A stretch of 38,269 nucleotides of DNA from Candidatus Methanomethylophilaceae archaeon (GTDB lineage: Archaea > Thermoplasmatota > Thermoplasmata > Methanomassiliicoccales > Methanomethylophilaceae), in the NCBI GenBank assembly GCA_016297775.1, contig JAEDGA010000006.1, positions 1-38,269 on the forward strand. The letters run 5' to 3'. A program made the translations under genes and the position numbers. The notes under the pieces were generated by a model, which made no database searches, was not told the origin of the DNA, and saw nothing but the letters and a program-made list of their open reading frames with translations. Below, piece after piece: positions 15,869 through 25,610 of this stretch (within the stretch, counting starts at the first letter, position 1; each line of letters opens with the position of its first letter).

Positions 15869-16255
15869 TCACTGCGGAACGACCCTGGATCCGCAGATGC
15901 AGGCGGGCAGAGATTCGCCGAACTCCACCTCATAGATCTTGGCCAATATGCCGGACTTCTTGAACGCAACGCAGATGTTGCAGACCTCGCCTGCGAAATC
16001 GAGCCCGCCCTCTGCGATGGATTTGGCGGAGATGGCGATCTGTTCGTCCACCATGCCATAATTGGGATCGCCGGTCACGACGAGATTGTCCCCCCTCTTG
16101 TTCTTGAGATACTGGGACACCGCGGCATCGGTGAGACCGAACGTCTTGGCTACCTTGGACTGGGTATATCCGAAATCAGATACCAGCTTCTTCGCCAGTT
16201 CCCTCCTGATGGTGGGGAGGAGATACCATACAACGACCTCGCAGGGGATCTTCAT
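15869..16255 (-). CDS. HTH transcriptional regulator with a Cys-rich C-terminus
   Basis: A 128-residue protein resembling the archaeal predicted-regulator family with an N-terminal helix-turn-helix (COG2522-like). Residues about 28-55 (YTQSKVAKTFGLTDAAVSQY) are a clear HTH of the phage-repressor kind. The C-terminal part carries four cysteines, CNIC near residue 92 and CIC near residue 119, which could bind zinc or an Fe-S cluster and so sense redox state or metal. The effector and targets are unknown. A TATA-like ATATATTC lies about 25 bp before the ATG, so the mRNA is probably leaderless. It is convergent with the glycosylase gene, the two stop codons forming TGATCA. Confidence 0.75.
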   Translation of the reverse strand: MKIPCEVVVWYLLPTIRRELAKKLVSDFGYTQSKVAKTFGLTDAAVSQYLKNKRGDNLVVTGDPNYGMVDEQIAISAKSIAEGGLDFAGEVCNICVAFKKSGILAKIYEVEFGESLPACICGSRVVPQ

Positions 16256-16295
16256 CGTACGATGTTAATCGTTCCGAATATATGGTACTTGTCGG

Positions 16296-19200
16296 TCACA
16301 TGACCCCGGGATTGCTCTTCAGATAGAACTCCATGCTGTCCCATTCGTCCGACTCCCGCTCGTTATCCTTCCTGAGACTGACACCGTATTTGGAAGCGGT
16401 CATCTTGACGAATCTCAACATATCGTCCGGACCTTTGAAATCATCAACCTTCGCACCGGATGCCGTGATCTTCCCTCTGAAGGAGGCCACCACCTCGGTA
16501 CCCCTGAAGACCACCGTATCCGTGGCACCGCACTGAAGTTTGATCATGTCGCGCAGATAGTAATGCAGATTGTCCTGGTTGTTCAGAACCATGAGGTCGC
16601 GGACCTTGTCGATCTTCTTTCCGAGATCCGAGGCAAGCATCCAATACAGGATCGAGGAACCCTCCCTCAAGAATCCTTTCACCAGGAATCCCTCGTCCTC
16701 CATGTCTGCCAGGGCCTGTCTGATGACACCCATGCGGAATCCTGTGAATCCCGCAAGCTTCTCCGCCGAGAAGATACCGAAATCCTCGAAGTGCCTGCGC
16801 AGGACGATCCTTATGGCGGTATCCCTGTCCATGTCGCTCTCCGGCACCACGACGTATGCGGATGAACTGTCCTGGCACAGTATGGATCTGTGCAAAAGTG
16901 AACTCAATGCATCTACCGTCACCGACTCCGACAGGGGGGAACTCTCGATGACCTTCTTCCTGCCGATAGGCATGTTCTTCCTCACGACGGCGAGGATGGT
17001 GCGCTCATCGTCGGTGAGTGGTTCATCCTTCCTCAGCGCCCTGTATACGGATGCGTTGTCCAATGTGGTGTATCCTATGTGTTTGGGACACAGCATGGTC
17101 CTCACAAGTTCGTAACGCTCCACCGCGTTCTTGATGGGGGTCTTGTCCTCCACCCTGGTGACCAGTTCCGAATCATTGCGTATATATCCGCGCGCCTCCA
17201 CGGCATCCAAAGCGTTGCGGTACTTACGTCCGGGAACGGCACGCTGTTTCCTGAGGATGTAACTCAGGATGTCGATATCCCTGTAGGTGGTCTCCACCAT
17301 ACGTCCCTTGGCCAGGAATCCGTTGATCAGATGATATCCCTTCTCGGTGAGCACGGACATCACCGAATCATCCAACTCGGACGGATCGGTCTTCATGACC
17401 TCTCTGAGTCTGACGATGTCGATACCCTTCATGCGATAGAAACCCATCATACGATCGATGGCATCCAGGGTCTGACCCAGAAGGGACGGGTCATCCAGAT
17501 CCATACCGCGGACCTCGATGCATCCGGACATCTCCCAGATTTCCAGGGCGCCTATGATCGAGCATCCTTTCACAAGAGGATAGATCCATTTGTCCCCGTA
17601 CCTGGCCGATATCTCCGCCCATTTGGGAGACAGGACGGGATCATGGAGGGACATGACGATGACCTCCTCCGGGAGCTTGGCATCCTTCATCAGGGGGATC
17701 TCCTCCGGAAGGATCAACATAGGGGTGTGTCCGTCTCCCACATAGATGGTACGTGCACCCATGGAATCGGCGATGGATTTTGCCACCTCCGGATCGAGAC
17801 CGAGGATGTATCTCATCGCCATGACCGGTATCGGACCGTAAGCACGGAGGGTCTGCCTCACCAGCGGGGGTACGGGGTCGTAATCGATCGGTGTCGGATG
17901 GTAGACCTCGTAGGTGTTCTCGGTACCCCAGTCCTCCCTCTCGTTGAACGCCCTGACGACCTTCAGCGCACGATCCAGTCTCAACAGCGATTCCTTCACA
18001 CGTTCCTTCTCCAACCCCGTCTCCGCCACAAGCTGTCTCATTGTGGTCTTGCCCATCCCGGCGATCACACCTAGAAGCGTCTCGTCGTCGGGGGTTATGG
18101 GTTCGTTGCGAAGGACCGCGAACTTGGACGCATCATCGTCCCTGATGAACCTGACCTTCCCGCGTATGAAACGTCCCAGCCTGATGTGGTCGGATTCGCG
18201 CATGGCGTACCACTCCTTCAGATCGAAACCGGATACCCTGTTGTACACATCGATCTCGCTCCCAGCGGAACCGAAGAAGTCGAAGTACTCATCGATGGTA
18301 TCGAACCTCGAACCTTTGGATACCAGGTACCTGTTGACAGTTTCATAATCAAAGACATCCTTGGAACCGGCCCTCAGCCTCATATGATCCAGATGGAGCA
18401 TGTACTGATCGCTCTCGGAAATCAGGAATCTTCCCTCGGACACCTCCTGATCCGCAACCAGTGCCTGCAGCGAGGTGCTCACATCGGATTCGGGTATCGA
18501 GAGTGCGTAGGAGATCTCCTGCAGGGTGGCCGGTGCGAAACACTCCAGGTGCTGCTTCACCACCCTGTCCACGGATTCCCTCTTGTCGGGGAAATCCAGG
18601 TCGTAAGGCGAGAACATCCATTTGTTCTGACCGGAGACCGAGGTCCTGGTGACCAGGTACATGGATTCCAGTTTACGCAGCGACCTGTATACCGAATCCT
18701 CGGAGAGCTCCAGGGACTCTGCTATCGTCGTCAGGGAGTTGTTCCCGGTGATCGAACCGAGGACCTTACGGTCGATGTCGTTCAATTCTCTCTCACGACG
18801 CGTGGCGGATGCGTAGTACGGGACCTCTTCCAAGAGGGTCACGTACGGATCGTCCATGTACACGGTACCGAGTTCCCCGTTGTTGATCAGGTCCCTCAGC
18901 CACGCATCCACGGACTTCCTGTCCGCATCGCAATAGGAATAGATGTTCCTGCCCCTCTCCCTGAAGACCTGGAGCGGGCCGGTGCGCCTGAGGAGCGGGA
19001 TGATGTCGGAACACTCCGATACACGACCGGCCTTCTCCCTGAAATATGGGATGACCTGATCCTCCTCGAACTCGAACTCCTTGACCGAATCCCCCATGGC
19101 GCGATAGAGGACCTTCCTGTGCAACTCTTTCAGCAGAGCGGTCCTGTCCTCCATCAACACGATATCTGAGAATCCGGACAGGATGATACTGTGTGCGAAC

Positions 19201-21665
19201 GGGGACGGTGTTCCGTTGTACGGAAGTGCCACCATATCCATCTCCCCGGAACCTATCATGTCCAGAACGGTACGCGCGTTGCGTATGTCCATGTCATCCT
19301 CCAGGATCTCCCTGTAGGTCTCCTCTATGACAGGCATATTGTCCATATTACCGAGGGATTCCAACAGATACGCGGAACGCGTCTGCTGTCTGTTCACGGA
19401 GACGGGGCGGCCCATGTAGTTCCTGAGGATCATGAAACTCCTGGATGCGGTGTGTCTGAACCTGAGTTTGAATATCTCGGAATCGCGAATGGATTTCCTC
19501 AGAATGGATTCCAGATCCTTGGAATCCAGCATACCGATGATCCTGGACATGTCCATGCGGCGGGACATCCCCAGCATGAAGTTGTCGTCGGACATGGTCA
19601 CGGATACGGATGTACCGAGGATGTTGGTGATCCTGTATGCGTATGCCCTGGACAGAGCGTCGTTCACCCTCCTTCCGAAGGGGAAATGGAAGATCACCCT
19701 CTGGTTGCCGGACGGATCTATGTACTCCTCGACCACCAGTCTCTTGTCGTCGGGGATTATTCCGCAGGATGCCTTCTGCTCCCTGAAATACGAGATGAGG
19801 GAACGCGCGGAACCCTCGTCGATATCGAAATCGGAGCACAGATGCTTCATCAATTCGCTGTCAGGTACGGATTCGATGTCGCGGGACATCTCGGACCTGA
19901 ATTCGGCCACGTCCATGGAGAGGTCGAAACTTCTCGGAAGCATCTCTCCGGCCCATGACGGGACGGTGGGCTTCCTTCCGGACGCCTCCTTCACATGGGC
20001 CATCATACCCTTTGACCTCACGAACTCGAAGGAACGTCCTCCCAGGACGAAGATGTCCCCGGGGGACAGTCTCTCCACGAACTTCTCGGACAGTTCTCCG
20101 GCGATCGTACCGCGGTTCGTGATCACACGGTAGTTGGATTCCTCCGGTATGGTGCCCAGATTCATGAAATAGATCATCCTGGACCCTTTCTTCCTTCCGA
20201 ATACGTTCTCATTCTCATCATACCATATCTTGGAGTAGACGCCCTCGTACTCGTCCTTGCTCCCTAGGTACTTCAGGACACTGATGAACTTCTCCTCGGG
20301 GAGGTTGCGGTAGCAATACGAGTGTCTGATGAGCTTGAAGGCATCATCGATGTCCCAACGCGTGGACAGACTCATGCCCACGACGGTCTGCGACAGGACG
20401 TCCAGACAGTTCTCCGGAATCTGTACGCGATCGATGTGTGCCCTGTGGGCGGCCCTGCACATGACGGCACATTCCACAAGGTCGTCGGGATCGAAAACCA
20501 GAAGACGACCTTTTGCGACCTTTCCGAAACTGTGACCGCTGCGTCCGATCCTCTGAAGACCTTTTGCAACGGATTTGGGGGATCCGATCTGGCATACGAG
20601 ATCCACCGAACCGATGTCGATACCCAGTTCCAATGACGTGGATGAAACCACACATTTGATCTCCCCTCTCTTGAGCCGTTCCTCCACATCGAGACGGATC
20701 TCCTTTCCGAGGGAGCTGTGATGCACCTCCACATTCTCCAATCCGCGTTCCTTCAGTTTGTAAACGACGCTCTCCGCTCCGGAACGTGTGTTGGTGAACA
20801 CCAACGTGGTATCGTGCTGATCGATGAGTTCCTTCAGTGTGTCGTACATCATCGAATTGACTATGTCCGATGACAGACGTGTCATGTCGTCCGTGGGACA
20901 GATGACCTTCAGATCCAAGGTCTTCTTAGAATCCGATTCGATCAGGGTGACATCCCTGACCTCCCCGTCATCGTTGCATCCGACGAGATATCCCGCCACG
21001 GCATCGATGGGCGCCAATGTCGCCGACAGACCGATCCTTGTGAACGGGCGGATACAGTGGTCCTGAAGACGCTCTACGGTCAATGACAGGAATGCTCCGC
21101 GCTTCGAATCGCATATGTCATGGATCTCGTCCAGGATCAGCCATTCGATACGGTCGAGCTTCTCCTTGAACCTGGGGGCCTCCAGGATGAGTGCCAGGGA
21201 TTCCGGCGTGGTGATAAGGATGTGCGGAGGGTGTTTGAGCATCTTCTGACGCTCGTATTGGGAGGTGTCCCCCGAACGGACACCTACGCGTATGTCCGGA
21301 ATCGGGAGCCCGTGACGTTTCGCCACCTCCCTCATCTCCGCCAACGGTGAATTGAGATTCCTGTTGACATCGTTCGCCAAGGCCTTCAGCGGGGAGATGT
21401 AGATGCAGTAAACCCTCTCCTCCAGTGTACCCTCGTTGGCATAACGCGTCAGTTCGTCGATGATGCTCATGAACGCGGTCAGCGTCTTTCCCGAACCGGT
21501 GGGTGACGAGACGAGAACGTTCTCCCTGCGATGGATCACGGGGATCGCACGGGATTGCGGATCCGTTAGGGAGGAGAACCTCTCGTTGAACCATGTCGAG
21601 ACGAGAGGCTGCATGAGGGACATTACTTCTTCACGGGAGTATGATTTATCCGAACGCTGCATCAT
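16296..21665 (-). CDS. lhr: Lhr-type superfamily 2 helicase with a very long C-terminal extension
   Basis: A 1789-residue ATP-dependent helicase. The core has Walker A SSPTGSGKT (53-61), SPLKALAND (motif Ia), TTPESL, DEIH (179-182), SATLA (214-218) and a second RecA domain with TSLELGIDIGSVD and QRIGRSGH. The segment with WAGEMLPRS matches the Lhr-core winged-helix/beta region. The archaeal Lhr core is about 850-950 residues; here some 850 more follow, made of recurring winged-helix-like units (for example SLTTIAESLELSEDSVYRSLRKLES and TMRQLVAETGLEKERVKESLLRLD). Lhr proteins translocate 3' to 5' on DNA and act in repair. The frame starts at TTG 21674, but the ATG at 21665 or 21662 is more likely. 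The nearby repair genes fit this role. Confidence 0.9.
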   Translation of the reverse strand: MMQRSDKSYSREEVMSLMQPLVSTWFNERFSSLTDPQSRAIPVIHRRENVLVSSPTGSGKTLTAFMSIIDELTRYANEGTLEERVYCIYISPLKALANDVNRNLNSPLAEMREVAKRHGLPIPDIRVGVRSGDTSQYERQKMLKHPPHILITTPESLALILEAPRFKEKLDRIEWLILDEIHDICDSKRGAFLSLTVERLQDHCIRPFTRIGLSATLAPIDAVAGYLVGCNDDGEVRDVTLIESDSKKTLDLKVICPTDDMTRLSSDIVNSMMYDTLKELIDQHDTTLVFTNTRSGAESVVYKLKERGLENVEVHHSSLGKEIRLDVEERLKRGEIKCVVSSTSLELGIDIGSVDLVCQIGSPKSVAKGLQRIGRSGHSFGKVAKGRLLVFDPDDLVECAVMCRAAHRAHIDRVQIPENCLDVLSQTVVGMSLSTRWDIDDAFKLIRHSYCYRNLPEEKFISVLKYLGSKDEYEGVYSKIWYDENENVFGRKKGSRMIYFMNLGTIPEESNYRVITNRGTIAGELSEKFVERLSPGDIFVLGGRSFEFVRSKGMMAHVKEASGRKPTVPSWAGEMLPRSFDLSMDVAEFRSEMSRDIESVPDSELMKHLCSDFDIDEGSARSLISYFREQKASCGIIPDDKRLVVEEYIDPSGNQRVIFHFPFGRRVNDALSRAYAYRITNILGTSVSVTMSDDNFMLGMSRRMDMSRIIGMLDSKDLESILRKSIRDSEIFKLRFRHTASRSFMILRNYMGRPVSVNRQQTRSAYLLESLGNMDNMPVIEETYREILEDDMDIRNARTVLDMIGSGEMDMVALPYNGTPSPFAHSIILSGFSDIVLMEDRTALLKELHRKVLYRAMGDSVKEFEFEEDQVIPYFREKAGRVSECSDIIPLLRRTGPLQVFRERGRNIYSYCDADRKSVDAWLRDLINNGELGTVYMDDPYVTLLEEVPYYASATRRERELNDIDRKVLGSITGNNSLTTIAESLELSEDSVYRSLRKLESMYLVTRTSVSGQNKWMFSPYDLDFPDKRESVDRVVKQHLECFAPATLQEISYALSIPESDVSTSLQALVADQEVSEGRFLISESDQYMLHLDHMRLRAGSKDVFDYETVNRYLVSKGSRFDTIDEYFDFFGSAGSEIDVYNRVSGFDLKEWYAMRESDHIRLGRFIRGKVRFIRDDDASKFAVLRNEPITPDDETLLGVIAGMGKTTMRQLVAETGLEKERVKESLLRLDRALKVVRAFNEREDWGTENTYEVYHPTPIDYDPVPPLVRQTLRAYGPIPVMAMRYILGLDPEVAKSIADSMGARTIYVGDGHTPMLILPEEIPLMKDAKLPEEVIVMSLHDPVLSPKWAEISARYGDKWIYPLVKGCSIIGALEIWEMSGCIEVRGMDLDDPSLLGQTLDAIDRMMGFYRMKGIDIVRLREVMKTDPSELDDSVMSVLTEKGYHLINGFLAKGRMVETTYRDIDILSYILRKQRAVPGRKYRNALDAVEARGYIRNDSELVTRVEDKTPIKNAVERYELVRTMLCPKHIGYTTLDNASVYRALRKDEPLTDDERTILAVVRKNMPIGRKKVIESSPLSESVTVDALSSLLHRSILCQDSSSAYVVVPESDMDRDTAIRIVLRRHFEDFGIFSAEKLAGFTGFRMGVIRQALADMEDEGFLVKGFLREGSSILYWMLASDLGKKIDKVRDLMVLNNQDNLHYYLRDMIKLQCGATDTVVFRGTEVVASFRGKITASGAKVDDFKGPDDMLRFVKMTASKYGVSLRKDNERESDEWDSMEFYLKSNPGVM

Positions 21666-21754
21666 TTTGACCAAACGGATGACATAACATGACGGCGTTA
21701 AAGTAGCTTGCGCTATTACTATCGCATATGTTCGCGCGCGAATCGTCTAAATCC

Positions 21755-21760
21755 TTAAAT
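21755..21760 (+). promoter_or_regulatory. TATA box of the surface-protein gene at 21784
   Basis: TTAAAT centred 26-27 bp before the ATG, consistent with a leaderless mRNA. Confidence 0.4.
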
Positions 21761-21783
21761 TCACGCGCAGGAATCAGAGACAT

Positions 21784-22752
21784 ATGAGGTCGGGAACGGT
21801 CACTGTGATCCTTCTGACGGCATTGCTGCTGTCCACACCAATTGTCGCGATCATGCTGTCAGACGATGCGATCGCCGATGGTTACGATTCGAAGATCAGT
21901 ACCGACAAGGAGATCACGTTCACTGGGAAGGTGTACTTCGACATCACCCCCGTGGCAAATCAGTTGCCTTCCGCCATCATCCTTATAGCGGATTACAAGG
22001 ACGGCAAATGGCAGTACGTGAGGGAGCCCTGCAGAACGGAGATCCCTGAGAATGGGGAATTCAGTGTTCAATCGTACAGGATCCTGGATATGGCACTGTC
22101 CTATTTCTTCCTGATAGAATCCGGATATGAGATCGAGATCGTACCGTCCTCCTTCGAAAGTACCGCGACGACGGTGGAACGCGACAGCAGCGTGGTGACC
22201 GACACGACCAGCACGTATTCGTACAGCTACAACGCATTCAGGTACACCTCGTATGTATCGCCCTCGCAGACCACGATCGAAGTCACAGAAGGTGCACATG
22301 CCATCAGTGCCAGACATGCCACTGGCTCCGTCACGGTGAACGTGACCAACGATGAATACAACCTCTCCAACGTAGAGATACGTCTGGTAAAGAAAGGGGA
22401 GTCAGATCCCGACAAATACGTTGCAATGGAGTATTCCGATAACGGAAGATGCGTATTCAAGAACGTTCCCACCGGAGAATACGATGTGGTAGCGACGCTG
22501 AAGAATTATGAACAGTTCCGTCCCGAATCCGTGACAATCACCAAGAACTGTTCCGAGACCGTATCCATAGAGATGATCCTCAAGGTCAACAACAAGGAGT
22601 ATTGGGGTAACGATCTGCCCCATTTCCTGATGATCGTAGGAGGATCGCTGGGCGTGATCATCGTCTCCATATCCATCGTGCTGCAACATTTCATCATCAA
22701 GAAGAAGCACGAGGATTGGATCATCAACGATGTCGATGATGACGAGATCTGA
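21784..22752 (+). CDS. Membrane-anchored extracytoplasmic beta-sandwich protein
   Basis: A 322-residue protein with an N-terminal signal peptide (residues 1-25), an external region and a C-terminal transmembrane helix (about 283-305, FLMIVGGSLGVIIVSISIVLQHFII) followed by a charged tail KKKHEDW...DDDEI. Residues about 188-265 look like an Ig-like or carboxypeptidase-regulatory/PEGA-type domain: GSVTVNVTNDEYNLSNVEIRL, then FKNVPTGEYDVVATLKNYE, which is the typical V-P-x-G-x-Y-x-V element. No enzyme motif is visible. The function is unknown; a structural or binding role in the envelope is plausible. The gene is convergent with the fumarase genes across a hairpin. Confidence 0.75.
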   Translation: MRSGTVTVILLTALLLSTPIVAIMLSDDAIADGYDSKISTDKEITFTGKVYFDITPVANQLPSAIILIADYKDGKWQYVREPCRTEIPENGEFSVQSYRILDMALSYFFLIESGYEIEIVPSSFESTATTVERDSSVVTDTTSTYSYSYNAFRYTSYVSPSQTTIEVTEGAHAISARHATGSVTVNVTNDEYNLSNVEIRLVKKGESDPDKYVAMEYSDNGRCVFKNVPTGEYDVVATLKNYEQFRPESVTITKNCSETVSIEMILKVNNKEYWGNDLPHFLMIVGGSLGVIIVSISIVLQHFIIKKKHEDWIINDVDDDEI

Positions 22753-22772
22753 TACGGGCCCGAAGGCCCGTA
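22753..22772. terminator. Bidirectional hairpin between convergent genes
   Basis: TACGGGCC-CGAA-GGCCCGTA, a perfect eight-pair stem with a four-base loop. It fills the 23-bp gap between the ends of the surface-protein gene and fumB, so it can end transcripts from both sides. Confidence 0.65.
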
Positions 22773-22775
22773 CAT

Positions 22776-23336
22776 TCATCTCTTGATGTTCTTGGCGACC
22801 TTCTCGTAGAGACTGTTGCCCTTGTGATCGATGGCGACCACCAGAGGTCCGAACCTCTGTGCATCGAACTTCCAGATGGCCTCCGCCATACCCAGATCCT
22901 CCCATTCGACGCCATCCACCTTCGCAAGCCCTTCGGCATATGTTACGGCTGCACCGCCTACTGCCGCAAGATATACGCAACCGCATGCCTTCATGGCATC
23001 CGCGGTCTCGCGGGACATCCCGCCCTTTCCGATGATCGCTCTGGGTTTGAACATCCTGATGAACTCTGGCTCCAACTTGTTCATTCTGGCACTGGTGGTG
23101 GGTCCCGCGGCTACAACGGTCCATACATCGCCTTCCTTCTTCATGATGGGGCCGCAGTGGAACAGGGTGCATCCCTTGACGCATTCCGGGACCTCTTCGC
23201 CGGAACGCTTCCTCTCGAGTGCGCGGATGTGCATCTCGTCGCGACCGGTGATGATCTGTCCGGTGACATATACGATGTCACCGAGCTTGAGTTTTGAGAT
23301 GTCCGATGCGGACATGGGGGAATTCAGCATCTCCAT
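22776..23336 (-). CDS. fumB: Fumarate hydratase class I, beta subunit
   Basis: A 186-residue C-terminal-type subunit of the two-part class I (Fe-S) fumarase or tartrate dehydratase family. Conserved elements are LKLGDIVYVTGQIITGRDEMH, a CGP motif (LFHCGPIM), AAGPTTSARM and IGKGGMS. It joins the alpha subunit to interconvert fumarate and malate in the incomplete TCA cycle of a methanogen. The open frame runs much further upstream, but that part overlaps fumA in another frame. The real start is the ATG at 23336, which overlaps the fumA stop (ATGA). Tartrate dehydratase activity cannot be excluded from sequence. Confidence 0.92.
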   Translation of the reverse strand: MEMLNSPMSASDISKLKLGDIVYVTGQIITGRDEMHIRALERKRSGEEVPECVKGCTLFHCGPIMKKEGDVWTVVAAGPTTSARMNKLEPEFIRMFKPRAIIGKGGMSRETADAMKACGCVYLAAVGGAAVTYAEGLAKVDGVEWEDLGMAEAIWKFDAQRFGPLVVAIDHKGNSLYEKVAKNIKR

Positions 23337-24205
23337 CAGAACACCCCCTGCGTGATCTCGTAGGTACCGTCCTTCATTATCCTGACGCTGGCACGTCTGG
23401 TGGCCCAGCATCCGATGTTGACGGCAACAGGGAGGGATGCTGTATGGCACCCCGCCTTCTTGATGTTCACTCCCAGGACTGTGGTGGATCCGCCGAGACC
23501 CATCGGACCAAGGCCGGAGGAATTCAACTTGACGAAGAGATCCTCTTCCATCTTCCTGAGCTGTGGATCGGGGTTCCTGGAATCCAAAGGTACCAACAAT
23601 GCCTCTTTGGCCATCGATACGCACACGTCGGACGTACCGCCTATTCCCACACCTACGATGCTCGGAGGACATGGTCTGCCTCCCGCATCGAGTACCGCGT
23701 CCACGATGAATTTCATTATGCCTTCGATGCCATCCGCGGGATTGAGCATGGCCAAACGGGTCATGTTCTCGGAACCGGCACCTTTGGGAAGAACGGTGAT
23801 CTGCAGGAAATCGTCATCGGTGGGGATGAAATGGATGAAGGGGGCGCCCAGACCCGTATTGTCCTTGGTATTCTCCCTTGTGAGGGGATCCACAAGATTG
23901 GGTCTCAGAGGGATCTCGGCCGTCGCTCTCTTAACCGCCGCCTCGATGTCGCGTGCAACGGAGGAATCGAAACTTCCGGATACGTAGAACACAGGTATTC
24001 CCGTATCCTGGCACATCGGCTTTCCAAGGAACTCCGCCTTCTTGGTGTTGTCCATTATCGCACCCAACTGGGAATATGCGATCTCCTGTGTCTCCCATCC
24101 GGCTCCGGCCTCCAGGGCCCAACCGATGTCTGAGGGGAGCTTGGTATTGGCCAGACGCAGGAGTCTGACCACTATGTCCTCTGTGGTCTCGGGCAATACT
24201 ATCAT
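23336..24205 (-). CDS. fumA: Fumarate hydratase class I, alpha subunit
   Basis: A 289-residue Fe-S subunit. Cysteines in GKPMCQDTG (C65), RPCPPSIVGVGIGG and NIGCWATRR are conserved in the family and are the likely [4Fe-4S] ligands. GLGPMGLGG is also typical. The frame extends to 24274, but the sequence before MIVLPETTEDIVV has no family likeness. A TATA-like TATAT (24232-24236, minus strand) about 29 bp upstream of the ATG at 24205 supports a leaderless start there. fumB follows with an ATGA overlap, so the enzyme is made as a stoichiometric pair. Confidence 0.93.
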   Translation of the reverse strand: MIVLPETTEDIVVRLLRLANTKLPSDIGWALEAGAGWETQEIAYSQLGAIMDNTKKAEFLGKPMCQDTGIPVFYVSGSFDSSVARDIEAAVKRATAEIPLRPNLVDPLTRENTKDNTGLGAPFIHFIPTDDDFLQITVLPKGAGSENMTRLAMLNPADGIEGIMKFIVDAVLDAGGRPCPPSIVGVGIGGTSDVCVSMAKEALLVPLDSRNPDPQLRKMEEDLFVKLNSSGLGPMGLGGSTTVLGVNIKKAGCHTASLPVAVNIGCWATRRASVRIMKDGTYEITQGVF

Positions 24206-24290
24206 ATCACGGTAATCATAGCGGTTGTTTCTATATCCATCGGTCCGACCTAAATCAAAAACAAATACATGCACACGCTACAAACCTGTG

Positions 24291-25610
24291 ATGGAGTGGA
24301 CGGTGCCGAAGTTGGAAGGATACAAGAAGAGATTGTGGATCGCGGGCGCATTCTCTTTCGGGATCTGCATGATATTGAGTATGTATTTCCATCATTTCGA
24401 CAGCGCACATTGGATGTTCACCGTCGATTCCATAGAATCCGGGAACGGAGTATACGAACTGAACGGATTCTACTATCCTCCTCTCTACGGATACATACTG
24501 TCCTTCCTGGCGATGGTGGCGGATCTTCTGGCGATACCCATGACCGCCGTATTCCCCACGGACACTTCGGTCCCTGCGGGGATGGGTTCGTACATGTACT
24601 ACAACCCTGCCTTCCCCATCCTGTACAAATGCGTGGATGCGCTCGCATCGATCGCGATCGCGGTCCTGCTGTTCGACCTTGTGAAAGATTATACCGGTAA
24701 CGAGAGGACCGCATACAGGATGTCGCTCATCTGGCTCATATGCCCCATAGTAATACATATGACTGCAGTACAGGGACAGTTCGATGTCCTGGCGATCATG
24801 ACCGGCCTGATGTGTCTCTCCGCACTCAGGAAGGAGAACTACTTCCTGGCAGGTGCGTTGTTCGCGATATCCGTCCTTCTGAAAGTGTTCATGGGACCAT
24901 GCATAGTTGCGTTCGTGATATACATCTGGGCCAAGAAGGGTAAGAATCTGGGATCGATGAGATATGTCGCATATGCGGCCATCGGTGCGTTGATCGTAAC
25001 CGTGATAACATACATACCGTTATTCGCAGACGGTACATGGCAGTACTCCATTACCTTCTTCAGCGACCGTGCAGGGAGGGTCTGGTACATGACATTGATC
25101 ACTATGCTGGGCATACTTCCTATGCTCGGGATGATGATCCTATGTGCGTACCATATGATCGAGGACACCGAGGACAACGAACGTAACCTCATTGTATGGA
25201 CTGCCCTCCTCTTCGGTATGGCCGCATCCATAGCGCCCGGATATCAGTACGGGCCGTGGATATCCGCATGTATCATATTGATGTGGACCGTGATGGACGA
25301 CAAACGTCTCTACAACAAACTTTACTGGTGCACCGCCTTGGCGTCCACGTTGACCGCGATAACCATCACACACTTCTATCAGATGATGATGGGCAGTTAC
25401 TTCTGGGGATTCCCCGATTACGTGAGCGTTGCCGAACTGGCACTGGCTGCCAACCCCGTGATGTCGGTCGTAGCCACCATTATATCGATAATCTATGTGC
25501 TGGCACTGATACTTGCGATGGTGATCACCCTAATGAGTCTGTTCGAGGGCAGATGGGGCGTACTCGATTCCATATCCGAAAGGATAAGGTCGACGGAGGG
25601 GGAGAGATGA
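24291..25610 (+). CDS. Polytopic GT-C type glycosyltransferase
   Basis: A 439-residue protein with about ten hydrophobic helices. Features of lipid-phosphate-sugar dependent (GT-C) transferases are seen: an early external loop GNGVYELNGFYYPPLYGYIL with the Y-P-P-L element, and AVQGQFDVLAIM, similar to the (Q/W)-G-Q-(F/Y)-D motif of PIG-M/ALG and DUF2029-like mannosyltransferases. It probably adds a hexose from a polyprenyl-phosphate donor to a lipid or protein on the outer face of the membrane. The frame runs back to 24225, but the ATG at 24291 (MEWTVPKLEG) gives the usual cytoplasmic start before helix 1. It is coupled by ATGA to the next gene. Confidence 0.82.
   Translation: MEWTVPKLEGYKKRLWIAGAFSFGICMILSMYFHHFDSAHWMFTVDSIESGNGVYELNGFYYPPLYGYILSFLAMVADLLAIPMTAVFPTDTSVPAGMGSYMYYNPAFPILYKCVDALASIAIAVLLFDLVKDYTGNERTAYRMSLIWLICPIVIHMTAVQGQFDVLAIMTGLMCLSALRKENYFLAGALFAISVLLKVFMGPCIVAFVIYIWAKKGKNLGSMRYVAYAAIGALIVTVITYIPLFADGTWQYSITFFSDRAGRVWYMTLITMLGILPMLGMMILCAYHMIEDTEDNERNLIVWTALLFGMAASIAPGYQYGPWISACIILMWTVMDDKRLYNKLYWCTALASTLTAITITHFYQMMMGSYFWGFPDYVSVAELALAANPVMSVVATIISIIYVLALILAMVITLMSLFEGRWGVLDSISERIRSTEGER

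Noticed and set aside
17079..19958. Long plus-strand frames opposite the Lhr gene
   Set aside because: Shadows; the minus-strand helicase motifs are decisive.
22776..23672. A 298-codon version of the fumarase beta subunit
   Set aside because: The first 112 codons overlap fumA in another frame and have no family likeness; the ATGA-coupled start at 23336 gives the normal length.
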